A stretch of 64,000 nt of DNA. Source: Sandaracinaceae bacterium. Lineage in GTDB: Bacteria > Myxococcota_A > Polyangia > Polyangiales > JADJQN01. The stretch lies in NCBI GenBank assembly GCA_016712745.1, contig JADJQN010000015.1, forward strand, positions 186,001 through 250,000, in the 5' to 3' direction. Under the pieces are notes generated by a model that was not told the DNA's origin, did not search any database, and saw nothing but the letters and a program-made list of their open reading frames with translations. Position numbers and translations under genes: made by a program. Shown one piece after another: positions 35,133 through 44,595 of the stretch. Numbering within the stretch: the stretch's first letter is position 1; every line of letters begins with the position of its first letter.

Positions 35133-36248
35133 ATGAGACTGCGCTTCACATTTCTCTTTAGCGTGCTCGCTCTGAGCGCCTGCAACGCAGGGACGCTGAG
35201 CGGAGCAACGCACGACGCGCTCGACGCAGGAAGCAGTGACGCCGGCGCGCCGGTCGACGCCGCAGCCGGGATCGATGCGGGGAATCGCATGGATATGAGT
35301 TTCGATGCGGCTCTGACGCCGAGCGATCTGGGGAGCGACTTGGGTAACGCGTCCACCGATGCCGGTGTCGGAATGGATGCTGCGCACTCTGTGGATTCGG
35401 GAGCGGGACTCGATGCTGGCGTGGACGCTTCGGCGAGTGTGGACGCCGGCGCGTATGCCGATGCGGGGACGTCGCCAGGATGTGGCATGACGCACGCCGT
35501 CGGTCGATCGACCATCACGCTCACAGTTATGGGCGAGTCGCGTAGCTTTCTCCTCTCCATCACAGACGCGTACGACAGCGCACACCCAGCTCCCCTCTTG
35601 ATGGGATTTCACGGGTGCGGCGATTCGCCGATGGGAGCGTGGTATTCGCTCAACCTCGTGACCGATGGCAGCGGGGTCGAGGCGGCCTTCGGTGGCCGCG
35701 CCGTCTATGTTTATCCCGCCGGCTTGCCGACATCGGGCTGTGCTACCGGCTGGACTCTGTCGAACCTCGACAAGGATTTAGCGTTCATGGATGCGATTCG
35801 GGCGTACATGGCAGCCAACTACTGCATCGATGCGCGCGGCGTGATGATCATCGGCCTCAGCTACGGCGGTGAGTTCGTAAATCGCTACGCGTGTCGACGC
35901 GCGAGCGAAATTATTTTTTCGAGCCCCCTGGCCGCCGGAGATCCCGTTCCGTCCGGCTGCACGGGACCCGTTCCTCAATGGATCTCCTGGGGCACTGCCG
36001 ACACGGGCATCAGTGAAGGCTCCTTCAACAACATTCGTAGTACGTGGATTACCAACAACGCTTGCAGCAGCAGCATGAGCGACCCTGTGCCAGAGAGCCC
36101 TATGTGCTTGCAGTATCGAGACTGTGAAGTGGATCCGGTGATTGCATGCCGCGTTGTCGGAGGCGCGCATGCGCAACCGTCTCCGAACTACGGGCCAGCT
36201 CTTTTCTCGTTCTACCGGCGGCTCATAGGCGAAATTCCCTGGCCGTAG
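35133..36248 (+). CDS. esterase/depolymerase-like alpha/beta-hydrolase lipoprotein
   Basis: 371 residues; the ATG at 35133 begins a lipoprotein signal with lipobox LSACN, and an upstream in-frame ATG has no signal. A 90-residue Asp/Ala/Gly linker follows. The catalytic domain resembles PHB-depolymerase/feruloyl-esterase proteins: LLMGFHGCGDSPMGAW (oxyanion region), nucleophile elbow GLSYGGEF, and a late histidine in VVGGAHAQPSPN. Probably an outer-surface esterase acting on polyesters or plant-type esters. It converges with the next hydrolase gene. Confidence 0.8.
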   Translation: MRLRFTFLFSVLALSACNAGTLSGATHDALDAGSSDAGAPVDAAAGIDAGNRMDMSFDAALTPSDLGSDLGNASTDAGVGMDAAHSVDSGAGLDAGVDASASVDAGAYADAGTSPGCGMTHAVGRSTITLTVMGESRSFLLSITDAYDSAHPAPLLMGFHGCGDSPMGAWYSLNLVTDGSGVEAAFGGRAVYVYPAGLPTSGCATGWTLSNLDKDLAFMDAIRAYMAANYCIDARGVMIIGLSYGGEFVNRYACRRASEIIFSSPLAAGDPVPSGCTGPVPQWISWGTADTGISEGSFNNIRSTWITNNACSSSMSDPVPESPMCLQYRDCEVDPVIACRVVGGAHAQPSPNYGPALFSFYRRLIGEIPWP

Positions 36249-36258
36249 ACCGCGCGCG

Positions 36259-37887
36259 TCAGCGATGGTCGGACACGTTAATGCGTACTTCACACTGGTA
36301 GCTCATGCTCCAGTCGCGACGCCGCTCGAAGCTGCGCAGCGTATCGAGCAAAGTCGGGGCACAGGGGTAGTCGTGCGACACGCCGTCGACCGAGACGTGT
36401 ATTGGCAAGCGCGCATCCACCATGCGTGGGTGCAGCCAAACAGAAAGCTCCTCGACGTTGTCGGTGGTGAGCGTGACCACATTGCCGCTTGCGAGATGCC
36501 CGTGAATCATCCCGCCCGCTACGTTCTCGACCTCGTGCTGCACGCTGAAATCGGCCCACGCTTCATGCGTGGAGTAGTCCCCATCGTGCACATTATTCGC
36601 GACGTCGAAGGGGATGGTTCCGCTGCCGACTCGCCGGATCGTGAGCCACATTGTGTCGGGAGTGGGCGTTTCGTCCCACTCCACACCAAAGTTACCGCCG
36701 TGCAAGTAGGAGGTGCGGGGCGTGACTGCAACGACATCGGCTCGATAGGGGTCCCGAACCTTGTCGGCAAGCCAACCTCCTGCTCCGTCAACGAACTCGC
36801 TCCATCCAAGCTCGCCACTGTGCAGCGGATCTTCTGCGGCGTCTGACCAACCATGTCCGCCGACGAACTCCCAGTACACGTGATCAATGCCGAGCCCGCT
36901 CAAGATCTCGTCTGCGAGGCGCGGATAGGCGACGTCCGTCCCGTGCCATCGATAGTCGCTTGGGCTATTCCAGTATGAATCGTCGGTCCCGTGGTGAAGG
37001 TAGAAGGGCGTGTAACGCAGTGCCTCCCAGGGACCCATGTTCCATGCGCCAGCGGAAGTGAAGACCGCCGCGACGCGATCGGCAAGCCTGAACACCTGAT
37101 GGTATGCACCCACGCCTCCCATGGAGTGGCCCGCGAGCACCACATGGTTTGTGTCGATGTTGAAGCGGTGTTCGAACTCTTCGATGATGTTCATCAAATA
37201 AACGTCCGCGCCGATCACGTTCCAACGACTCGCGTGTGCTTCCGCGCCAGCCGGAAGCAGATGGCCGAAAGGCGCGATCGGAACCACGAGAATGTAGGGC
37301 GCTTCATCGAGCTCGGGCCTTGCGTAGCAGCGTTTGCCGCCTTCCCACGGATGCATGTTCTGCATCACCCAGCTCCACTCGGTGTCGTCGTGTGAGCCAC
37401 CACCGTGCATCCAGATTACGAGACCAATGGGCGTGTCCGGACTGTAGAACGAGGGCACGTGAAAGTTGAAATGGTGATCGCCTTGCTTCTCGAAGAGTTC
37501 GGGCGTCTCGTAGGTCTGGTCGAAGTAGTCGCCGGGAGCGACTGAAGGAAACGCGTGCGGCCGCAACTCGTGGACCACGGAATCAATGCAGCTCGTGTAC
37601 GCGCGCAGCGGAGCTTCCAGCGCTACGCGCTCGGATCCACTCGCTGCAAGCCAGGCGCGCGCGGTCGCTACGATTTCCGCGCTCGGGGCCGTCATGCATT
37701 CGGGACCGGCATCGAAGGAGCCGCCATCGAAGTAAGTCGTGCCCGAGTCGCCGTTAGCGTTCGCCGCATCGACCGTAGCAGCGTCTAAACTTGCATCGCG
37801 CTCCAAGTCGCTGCCGCCGATATGACCCGTGCAGCTCAGTGCCACGAGTGACCACGCGGCGAGTAACCAAGCCGTGGCCCTGCTCAT
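36259..37887 (-). CDS. alpha/beta-hydrolase lipoprotein
   Basis: 542 residues. Signal peptide with lipobox ALSCT, then an Asp-rich linker. The hydrolase domain has VIWMHGGGSHDD (oxyanion), AGHSMGGVGAYH (nucleophile Ser), FYLHHGTDDSYW (acid) and FVGGHGWSD (His). A C-terminal beta-rich module (about 390-542) may bind substrate. Its ATG overlaps the stop of the beta-helix gene by 4 bases, so the two are translated together. The substrate is probably a polysaccharide ester, by inference from the beta-helix partner. Confidence 0.8.
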   Translation of the reverse strand: MSRATAWLLAAWSLVALSCTGHIGGSDLERDASLDAATVDAANANGDSGTTYFDGGSFDAGPECMTAPSAEIVATARAWLAASGSERVALEAPLRAYTSCIDSVVHELRPHAFPSVAPGDYFDQTYETPELFEKQGDHHFNFHVPSFYSPDTPIGLVIWMHGGGSHDDTEWSWVMQNMHPWEGGKRCYARPELDEAPYILVVPIAPFGHLLPAGAEAHASRWNVIGADVYLMNIIEEFEHRFNIDTNHVVLAGHSMGGVGAYHQVFRLADRVAAVFTSAGAWNMGPWEALRYTPFYLHHGTDDSYWNSPSDYRWHGTDVAYPRLADEILSGLGIDHVYWEFVGGHGWSDAAEDPLHSGELGWSEFVDGAGGWLADKVRDPYRADVVAVTPRTSYLHGGNFGVEWDETPTPDTMWLTIRRVGSGTIPFDVANNVHDGDYSTHEAWADFSVQHEVENVAGGMIHGHLASGNVVTLTTDNVEELSVWLHPRMVDARLPIHVSVDGVSHDYPCAPTLLDTLRSFERRRDWSMSYQCEVRINVSDHR

Positions 37888-39509
37888 GTGCGAACCTTCC
37901 CACGCGCTCGCATACGCAAGGCGTAGAGGCCAAGTACGATGAGCCCAGCGAACGCTGTGAACGCAGACGCACCGTGCCGGCCCGCTACCCGACAGCTACA
38001 ACCATCGGAGAGAGGCGTAGCTCCTGCCCCTGCGTCGGAAGTGTGCGCACCTCCATCGGCAAGGACAGCGCCATCGATCGCCGGCCCAATGGACGCGTCG
38101 ACGCCCGCGTCTGCACTACCAGCGTCGCTCGGCACGTAGGCGGCGGGCATCGTGCCACCGCATAGCCCGAACGCAGTGCGAGTGACGTCCACCGGCGTGC
38201 GGCCCGCCGCCGCCATCGCTTCGAGGATTCGTTGATTCATCGGCCACGGCCAAAGGTTCTCGCCCGTAACCGTGCCATCGACGATGCGCTTCATCATTGT
38301 TGCGCCGCCACTCACCCCGCCGCTCGTCGGATCGAGAACATGTCCGTCGCCAGCAATGATCGCATCACAGCTCGTCGCGTTGTACACGCCGGAGGTGCTC
38401 CAGTCGCTATGCACCGACATGCTCGCCGCACCAATCACCGTCAAGTTCGATGCACTACTGGAACCGGGTGCGCCCGTCTCCTGCAGATAAAGTGGCCAGA
38501 TGTCGTCGTGCGCCCCAGGTTCGACGATGGTGATCACATCGCGGAGCGTCACGCCCTTGAGAGACACGCTGAGCGGTCCAAACCAGACGCGAAAGCTTCC
38601 TGCGTAGCGTTCGTCGGCTGTCAGGTAGGCGAGTGATCCGAGGACGCGCGCGTTCGCGACGTCAGAAAAGCCTTCATCGAATCCGTCGTGCGTAATGAGG
38701 CCAGTCGCCATTTGAACTTCGTAGTTCGTAAACGTTTCACCAACCCCGACGCCGTTGTAGTCCGTAAGCTCGTAGCTTTCGCGCATGCGCTCTGCATTCC
38801 ATGTGGCGATGCAATTTTCGAGCAGCGCATCGTAACTGTTGTAGCTAATGGTGAACGTGCACTTCGGGCCTTGAACGTGCGAACCCTCCCAGCGACCCCA
38901 ACATCGGCGAAACGTCGTGTGGTTTCCACCTTGGGAATTGCTGAAGATCTTTCGAGCGATACCGAAACCGGCGCAGTCCTCCACGAGATTGTAGTCACCA
39001 TTGTGCACGCCAAAGATGTTGCTGTTTCCATCCGTCGCATCCCACGCAACGATGCGGCGCAGTGCACAGTGCGACGAGTGGCTTACTGAGACGACCGTGT
39101 GATTGATGCCCGCGCCGCCGGCGCTGTGCGCATTAACACCTTCGACCACCCACCAATCGACACCTTCGAGTGAGATCGGGTGTCGCGCGCCTTCCCCATC
39201 GATGTCGACGCGCCCGTCGTTCAATGCTCGAATCGTAATCGGTTGGCCGTCGCTACCCGATAGATTTTCCGGCGGCGCGATCATCGCGTCGTCGCCCATG
39301 TAGTGACCATCGAGCAGAAGCAGCGTGTCGCCGGCATTCGCAACCGCGAAGAAGTCCGCGACACGAAATGGAGAAGATTCACTTACCCCGCTACCGCCCC
39401 CCTCGGGAGACGCATAGTAATTCGAGGCGAGCGCACGCGAGATCCCGCCGTGCAAGCTCGCGACACACACGAAAACCGACCAGAACGTAAATAGGCAGAC
39501 GCGCGTCAT
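37884..39509 (-). CDS. parallel beta-helix protein with MYXO-CTERM-like tail
   Basis: 541 residues. Sec signal peptide ending near ALASN, then YYASPEGGGSGVSESSPF, the usual entry to right-handed beta-helix proteins, and many coils (VVEGVNAHSAGGAG, LVEDCAGFGIARK). An Asp/Ala/Gly linker follows from about residue 455. The C-terminus has DGCSCRVAG, a hydrophobic helix (FAGLIVLGLYAL) and a basic end (RMRARGK), the pattern of MYXO-CTERM sorting signals, in which the Cys is lipid-linked or processed. No lyase residues identified. Confidence 0.8.
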   Translation of the reverse strand: MTRVCLFTFWSVFVCVASLHGGISRALASNYYASPEGGGSGVSESSPFRVADFFAVANAGDTLLLLDGHYMGDDAMIAPPENLSGSDGQPITIRALNDGRVDIDGEGARHPISLEGVDWWVVEGVNAHSAGGAGINHTVVSVSHSSHCALRRIVAWDATDGNSNIFGVHNGDYNLVEDCAGFGIARKIFSNSQGGNHTTFRRCWGRWEGSHVQGPKCTFTISYNSYDALLENCIATWNAERMRESYELTDYNGVGVGETFTNYEVQMATGLITHDGFDEGFSDVANARVLGSLAYLTADERYAGSFRVWFGPLSVSLKGVTLRDVITIVEPGAHDDIWPLYLQETGAPGSSSASNLTVIGAASMSVHSDWSTSGVYNATSCDAIIAGDGHVLDPTSGGVSGGATMMKRIVDGTVTGENLWPWPMNQRILEAMAAAGRTPVDVTRTAFGLCGGTMPAAYVPSDAGSADAGVDASIGPAIDGAVLADGGAHTSDAGAGATPLSDGCSCRVAGRHGASAFTAFAGLIVLGLYALRMRARGKVRT

Positions 39510-39649
39510 GAACTTCCGAGTCTGACCGAACCGATCCTCGTTGAGAAGGTCACGCGCGGGTCGCGTACTTGCGACGATACTCGCCGGCCAACGACGGCGG
39601 CGCCCCGAAAGTCAGCGCTCCACGGCGTAAGGAGCTGCTTGGGCCTAGC

Positions 39650-40489
39650 TTAGAGCATCAAGCGGCCCGCGCACGCATGACGGGAGTCGAGGTTGGTGCA
39701 CATCAGCTTAGACGGCCTTTCGATTTGCGTGCACTCGCCTGCGCTCACCGTATCGGCATACGGGTAGCGAACGTAGTGAGCGATTGCTTTCGTAGTGGAC
39801 GAACCACCGAGCTCTACTGGAAAGCCAGCGACGGTGAGGCGACCAAGGCTCACACAACAGTTCGAATCGCACACAGCGCTCATGATCAAATGACCTGCGT
39901 CTTCCGAGACGACAAGGGCGTTTTGCCAGTCGTGCTCCTCCATGATCAGCGTGCTGTAGTAGATATTTTCGTCTGTGTGTTGCGCGCGGTTCTCGATGTA
40001 AATATTTGCGTCGCTTACGCCGCGATCTACCAAGAGATCATGTAGCGTCTGCGCCTCGACGTAGCTGTTGTGTACAGCTGCTCCCGACACGATGAAGTTT
40101 GAACCGAAGCCCGCGGTCGACAGTGCGACAGCAATATCGGCGCGCTCGGTCTGACAATCGGCGGGAGATCCGTCCTCGTTGTTGGGACAGCCGAGTACCA
40201 TGATCGCGTCGTGCTCGGCGCGCATGCACTCTGTTGAAGGTACGGGGGCCGCATAGGGATTGGTCGGGACGAAGCCTGAGTAGAGATTCTCCATATTGTC
40301 GACCTCGCAGAGGGACACCGCGTTTGCGCCCACCGCGCTCGCATCGCGAGGTCCGAGATCGGGCAGATTGGCGTCTGTGCCTGCGTCACGCTCGATGCCA
40401 CTGTCGGCTGGTCCGCCTGCGTCGCCGGTGACGTCGGCTGGGCTTGCACATGCAGCGAGGAGGAGAGCCAAAACGAGATATGCGCGCAT
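39650..40489 (-). CDS. DUF218/ElyC-SanA-YdcF-like lipoprotein
   Basis: 279 residues from the ATG at 40489. Lipobox LAACA, then an Asp/Ala/Gly linker. The domain shows the DUF218 pattern: DAIMVLGCPNNEDG, NFIVSGAAVHNSYVEAQTL, YIENRAQHTDENIYYS and VVSEDAGHLIMSAV. Related proteins (SanA, ElyC, YdcF) act in envelope maintenance, with chemistry not settled. Here it is lipid-anchored, unlike the inner-membrane relatives. Cysteine pairs (CDSNCC) suggest disulfides. Confidence 0.8.
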   Translation of the reverse strand: MRAYLVLALLLAACASPADVTGDAGGPADSGIERDAGTDANLPDLGPRDASAVGANAVSLCEVDNMENLYSGFVPTNPYAAPVPSTECMRAEHDAIMVLGCPNNEDGSPADCQTERADIAVALSTAGFGSNFIVSGAAVHNSYVEAQTLHDLLVDRGVSDANIYIENRAQHTDENIYYSTLIMEEHDWQNALVVSEDAGHLIMSAVCDSNCCVSLGRLTVAGFPVELGGSSTTKAIAHYVRYPYADTVSAGECTQIERPSKLMCTNLDSRHACAGRLML

Positions 40490-40638
40490 CGCCGGCAGAG
40501 TAGCGGAGTTTGATGCCATGCCCAGGCCGTCGGGAGCCCTTGCCGCCGAGTTTTGCGACCCTCTTGCACACGGTTTTAGGGGCTGCTACATACCGCGACC
40601 CGTTCCTAGGCAGGGCCAGGCGGGTTTGGGAGATGACC

Positions 40639-40962
40639 ATGAAGAAGTCGCCGCTTGCACGAGTAACAGAGACCTTTAAAGACAAGAAGTCTCTTATTGA
40701 GGCCGTAAAGGGCCTTGCTACCGACGACCTTTGGCTCGACCGCACGAACAAGGATAAGGGTCTGGATCGCGTTTCGAGCCAAAAGCTCCTGCGCCTTCAC
40801 GAGACGCTGTCGGCCGTGAAGAAAGAGTTCAAGACCCGTGACGGGCTCATCAAGGCCCTCGCGAAGTCGGTAAAGCGCGAAAAAGACACGGGTTTCGTGA
40901 CGCGCGTCAGCAAGTACAGCACCCCCCGACTTTGGGATGCGTACAAGTCGGCGTCCAAGTAA
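40639..40962 (+). CDS. small conserved-looking basic protein, function unknown
   Basis: 107 residues from the ATG at 40639, with GGGAG at 40628-40632. Lysine-rich and helical, with alternating acidic and basic patches (VTETFKDKKSLIEAVKGL, RLHETLSAVKKEFKTRDGLIKAL). No signal peptide or known domain. Composition suggests a nucleic-acid- or ribosome-associated cytoplasmic protein, but this is a guess. Confidence 0.55.
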   Translation: MKKSPLARVTETFKDKKSLIEAVKGLATDDLWLDRTNKDKGLDRVSSQKLLRLHETLSAVKKEFKTRDGLIKALAKSVKREKDTGFVTRVSKYSTPRLWDAYKSASK

Positions 40963-41010
40963 TCCACGTAAAGCCGGAAGTCTGAAACCCGCGTCGAACC
41001 TTTCGGCGCT

Positions 41011-41697
41011 ATGGTTGTCTGTACCTACGTGGCGCAAGTAGCGAAGCCAATCTCCATCGATTCCGGTACGGCCGAAGGGCTCGACGAGGAGCTATTGGCT
41101 CTGCCGGCGCCCCCCCGCGGTCGTCGCTTTCTGGCGCTCACCTTGATGGCCCTGACGGTCGTCTGCTCGCTGGGCTTGCTCGTTTCGCTTCAGAAGGACG
41201 TTCGGTACTTCTTCGCAGATACGCATGCCGTCGAGCTCGGTGAAGCGACTGCAGTAAATATCGCCTCACTGCCATCCAATGCCTACGTGCGAGTTCGTGG
41301 AACTCCCATGGTCTCGCACATGGCCCACGCCACGCGCGCGCTTGGCGGAACAACCTACGCGCTTTTCCCGCTCGCAGGTCAGCGCGCGATCTTCGTCGAG
41401 ATGCCGGTGGCGAGCGCGGACGACGAGCGACGCATGTCACGCCGTGAGTGGAGCGGGCGCCTAGTGACATTCGGCGAGCTCGGTGGACGCTTTGCAAGCG
41501 TGCGATCGTATTTGCGCGAGCACATGGATGTGCCGGTCACGTCGGAAACCTATCTGCTATTGGCTGACGAGACGCCGGGTGAGTACGTGTGGTCCTTGGG
41601 TCTGTCGGTCCTGTGCGTGGCGTTCATTATCATCAACGTGCTGTTGATGTTGCGTTGGTTTCGCAAGCTTCCGCCCTCGAATACAGCACGCGCGTAG
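41011..41697 (+). CDS. two-helix membrane protein of unknown function
   Basis: 228 residues. Membrane helices at about 41-60 (FLALTLMALTVVCSLGLLVSL) and 192-213 (LGLSVLCVAFIIINVLLML). Between them is a 130-residue domain with HAVELGEATAVNIASLPSNAYVRVRGTPMV and LREHMDVPVTSETYLLLADETPG, reminiscent of OB/GIDE-type periplasmic domains without clear proof. Located 49 bases before the TPR-like gene, probably co-transcribed. Confidence 0.6.
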   Translation: MVVCTYVAQVAKPISIDSGTAEGLDEELLALPAPPRGRRFLALTLMALTVVCSLGLLVSLQKDVRYFFADTHAVELGEATAVNIASLPSNAYVRVRGTPMVSHMAHATRALGGTTYALFPLAGQRAIFVEMPVASADDERRMSRREWSGRLVTFGELGGRFASVRSYLREHMDVPVTSETYLLLADETPGEYVWSLGLSVLCVAFIIINVLLMLRWFRKLPPSNTARA

Positions 41698-41745
41698 GCG
41701 CTCCTAGAGTTTTCGAGCGGGAGTGGGTAGATTCCGGGTGTCTTC

Positions 41746-42909
41746 ATGACCTCGACCGCATCGCTGCCGCCGATCGATCACATCGCACGCGAGCTTTGGA
41801 AGCGCGGTGCGCGCGAGGCTGCCCTCGATCTTTTGCGCGCATGTGTGATGCGCGATCCAACTGCGCGTGCGTCCGCGGCGTTGTTACGTGCGGTGGAAGC
41901 GCGGCCCGACGCATCGGTGTCGGGCCCCGATATCGCCCTCGACATTGAGCTCGTGGACGCGCTGGCTGGACAAGGAATGATCCTCGAAGCACGCGCACTT
42001 GTACTGGGCGCGCAGCTTGCCGGAACCGAAGCGGGGCAAGATCGCATCGCGCGTTTCGATTTGGTCTTGCTGCCTGTGCCCGCAGAGATTGCACGCGTGT
42101 GGCATGAAGCGCTTGCGCAAGTTCACATGGGATCAGGGCGTCACGCGCTGTCGTTGATTGAAGCGGAAGAGCTGCGCGGAAACCTGGCACCTCCGTTCGT
42201 GATCGAGCGCCGCAATCTACTTCGCGAAATACTGTCGGTGACTGCGGTCGACCGGCCGAGCGCGCGCCCGATTGGGCAATCGCGCCTTGCTGTTTCCGTG
42301 AACCCAACCGAGATGATGGAAGTCGCAGCGGACGAGACCACCAAGGTCGGTAAGCCAATCAAGCAGACCCAGGATCCCGTGCTGGTCGATACCGAGACGA
42401 CAACACCGTCCATGCCGGTACCCGAGGCGGTTGCGAGCGAGTTGGCGCAGCCAGCGTTGCGCAAGCGTATTCCGAGTGGTGCGCCCGGGGGAATCTACGG
42501 TTCACGTCGTAAATCGCCGTCCGGACTTGCGCTTGGCTCCGCCGCCACATCGACGCTTTCACTCGATGAAGAAGCGGAGCTATTGATTCGACAGGGCTAC
42601 CCCGAGCAAGCCCTTGCCTTGTATCGCGCGCTCATGACGCAGGCTACGCCCGACCCGCGCCTCGAAAAGAAGTGCCTGGAAATCGAAGAACTCATCGCGT
42701 CGCGATCGCATCCGCTTCCTACGGAACCCACCGTTCGACGTGACGAGGAAGCATTGCGACGCGCAGCCGTGCGCACAGATGCCACGCCAGCTGTGAGCAT
42801 CTCTGACTTTCCGCAAAGCGGAATCCTCTCGACGATTCCTGCGCCCAATGCAAACGCGCCCGATATGAACTCAAGCGTTCTCGTGCGCCGCATCTTGCGA
42901 GTCGGCTAA
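41746..42909 (+). CDS. TPR-like cytoplasmic protein of unknown function
   Basis: 387 residues. Helical repeats near the N-terminus (AARELWK-type start, EAALDLLRACVMRDP) and again at about 265-310 (DEEAELLIRQGYPEQALALYRALMTQ) resemble tetratricopeptide helices. The middle is low-complexity. No signal or membrane segment. Its stop overlaps the stop of the prepilin peptidase gene on the other strand by 4 bases. Could be a scaffold for gliding or secretion proteins, but nothing shows it. Confidence 0.55.
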   Translation: MTSTASLPPIDHIARELWKRGAREAALDLLRACVMRDPTARASAALLRAVEARPDASVSGPDIALDIELVDALAGQGMILEARALVLGAQLAGTEAGQDRIARFDLVLLPVPAEIARVWHEALAQVHMGSGRHALSLIEAEELRGNLAPPFVIERRNLLREILSVTAVDRPSARPIGQSRLAVSVNPTEMMEVAADETTKVGKPIKQTQDPVLVDTETTTPSMPVPEAVASELAQPALRKRIPSGAPGGIYGSRRKSPSGLALGSAATSTLSLDEEAELLIRQGYPEQALALYRALMTQATPDPRLEKKCLEIEELIASRSHPLPTEPTVRRDEEALRRAAVRTDATPAVSISDFPQSGILSTIPAPNANAPDMNSSVLVRRILRVG

Positions 42910-43862
42910 AAACCAGCCGCGCGCGCGTAGAGTGCAAGCAGCTTTTCGCCGAAGAAGAGAAACTCGAGCGCGCCCAACGCAAGGAATGGCCCAAACGGAA
43001 TCTTGAGCGCACCGCCATCCGCATCCGCTTCGGACTCGGACTCGGGCTCGGGCTCGGACTCGGACTCGGGCTCGGACACGGACACGGACTCGGACACGGA
43101 CTCGGACTCGGGCTCGGACACGGACACGGACTCGGATTCTTCCTTCCCCCCCGCGAAGTAATTGACCAACGCCGCAATCAACCCCTGAAACGCTCCGGCC
43201 ACCAACGCGAAGAGCGCGCCGCGCCATCCGAGAAAGGCGCCGATCATCATCAACAGCTTCGAATCGCCTTCGCCCATTCCGCGACGTCCGGTTAGCCGCT
43301 CGTAACTCCACACAAAGATGAGCTGCACCGCGAGAAATCCGCCGCCTGCTCCGAGCGCTGCGGATTCCGCGCCGGGGTCCGCACGCAGGCCTGCTGTAGC
43401 AAGCCCAAGTGCTGCGCCGGGAAGAGACACTTCATCCGGGATCTCCATGTGCTCGAGATCAACGAAGGTTGCGATCAACAGGCCGCCGCCGAATGCAAAG
43501 TAGACGAGCGCTTCGCCAGCGGCGGACGCGAGCGATGTTCCTTCGGGGGCATGCACGATGTACTTCGCAGCAAGTGCGGTCGCTATTGCTGCGCCAAGCA
43601 ACTCGACGACCACGTAACGCGGAGACAATCGCGCTCCGCAGCACGCGGCTCTTCCGCGCAGCATGAAATATCCAAAAATCGGAACATTGCGCCACGCGGG
43701 TATCGGCGCACCACACGCCGGGCAATGACTTGGCGGTGTGACGACCGACATCTCACGCGGCCAACGATAAATGGCGACGTTAAAAAAGCTGCCCCAGAGC
43801 GCGCCGAACACCACGGCTACGCTGAGGATAAATAGGGCCGGGAGGTCGCTGGTAACGAGCAC
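42906..43862 (-). CDS. type IV prepilin peptidase / methyltransferase (A24) with repeat insertion
   Basis: About 318 residues from a GTG at 43862; an ATG at 43925 is possible but adds a non-membrane leader. GSFFNVAIYRWP, the four-cysteine CPACG/CCGA block, the aspartates in ATFVDLEHMEIPDE and GEGDSKLLMMIGAFLGW, and the final KIPFGPFLALG all match PilD-type enzymes, which cut and N-methylate prepilins at the inner membrane. A loop just before KIPFGPFLA carries about 40 acidic/serine residues encoded by hexamer array B; normal PilD proteins have a short loop here. Function is likely intact because all known active-site residues are present. Confidence 0.9.
   Translation of the reverse strand: MLVTSDLPALFILSVAVVFGALWGSFFNVAIYRWPREMSVVTPPSHCPACGAPIPAWRNVPIFGYFMLRGRAACCGARLSPRYVVVELLGAAIATALAAKYIVHAPEGTSLASAAGEALVYFAFGGGLLIATFVDLEHMEIPDEVSLPGAALGLATAGLRADPGAESAALGAGGGFLAVQLIFVWSYERLTGRRGMGEGDSKLLMMIGAFLGWRGALFALVAGAFQGLIAALVNYFAGGKEESESVSVSEPESESVSESVSVSEPESESEPEPESESEADADGGALKIPFGPFLALGALEFLFFGEKLLALYARAAGF
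43032..43139. repeat. hexanucleotide array B, 18 units in the prepilin peptidase
   Basis: Eighteen 6-base units on the plus strand drawn from GGACTC, GGACAC, GGGCTC and GGATTC. On the coding (minus) strand they give Glu-Ser, Val-Ser and Glu-Pro dipeptides. Length is a multiple of three, so copy-number change keeps the frame. Confidence 0.95.
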
Positions 43863-43944
43863 GTGGCCGGATCGTAGTGCGCAGGGGCTCACTAGTGAAG
43901 TCTTCGGCGGTGCGCGTGCCAACAAAGCTCTGTATGCTGCGTAG

Positions 43945-44595
43945 ATGGCGTCCGAGAACTCGAAGGATATGCGTTCGCTCGCGAAGGAACCGGTCCTGGT
44001 TTACGCCGCAATTTCCGGCATGGCGGCGAGCGTCCCGCTGCCGTGGTTTGACACTGTCATCGCGCGAGCTGCGCGCGGATCGGCGATGCGACGGGTAGCG
44101 GCGCGTCGAGGGGTGCGCCTGTCACCGGGCGCTCGCCGTGCACTTTCCAAAGCAGGCGTCGGGCTTGGGCGCGCGGGCTTGAAGGGGCGCCTCGTGCGAA
44201 ATGTTCTCACGCGCATCTTTCCAGTTCTTGGCATCGCTACCCGGGTTGAAGACGCGCTCGAGACGGTGGTCTGCGTGCTCCTTCTCGATCACTACCTTGC
44301 GACGGCGCCGCGCGGTTCGCGTCCGCTCGAAACAGAAGAGGCCGAGCGCGTCCAGGCGGCGATGAAGCAATCGCTTACTCATGGCGTGTTCGCGGCGCTT
44401 CGAGCTGCGCCGCGTGGTCTGTGGGATACGGTGCGTGAGGTTGCTACGGACATGCGCGCGGGCGACGACGAAGAGCGTGCTTTCACGGAGCGACTGGTCG
44501 ACGCGGTGCTCGATGGAGTCGCTGGCGCTCCGGATGGCGTCTCGACGCGTCTCGCGAGTGCGTTCGACAAAGCACTGTACGAAGGCGGCCGATGA
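43945..44595 (+). CDS. unknown helical protein upstream of proB
   Basis: 216 residues, Ala/Arg-rich and helical. A hydrophobic stretch near the N-terminus (VLVYAAISGMAASVPLPW) and another at about 110-125 (ALETVVCVLLLDHYL). The stop overlaps the proB start by 4 bases, so the genes are coupled. No recognised domain; not obviously part of proline synthesis. Confidence 0.55.
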   Translation: MASENSKDMRSLAKEPVLVYAAISGMAASVPLPWFDTVIARAARGSAMRRVAARRGVRLSPGARRALSKAGVGLGRAGLKGRLVRNVLTRIFPVLGIATRVEDALETVVCVLLLDHYLATAPRGSRPLETEEAERVQAAMKQSLTHGVFAALRAAPRGLWDTVREVATDMRAGDDEERAFTERLVDAVLDGVAGAPDGVSTRLASAFDKALYEGGR

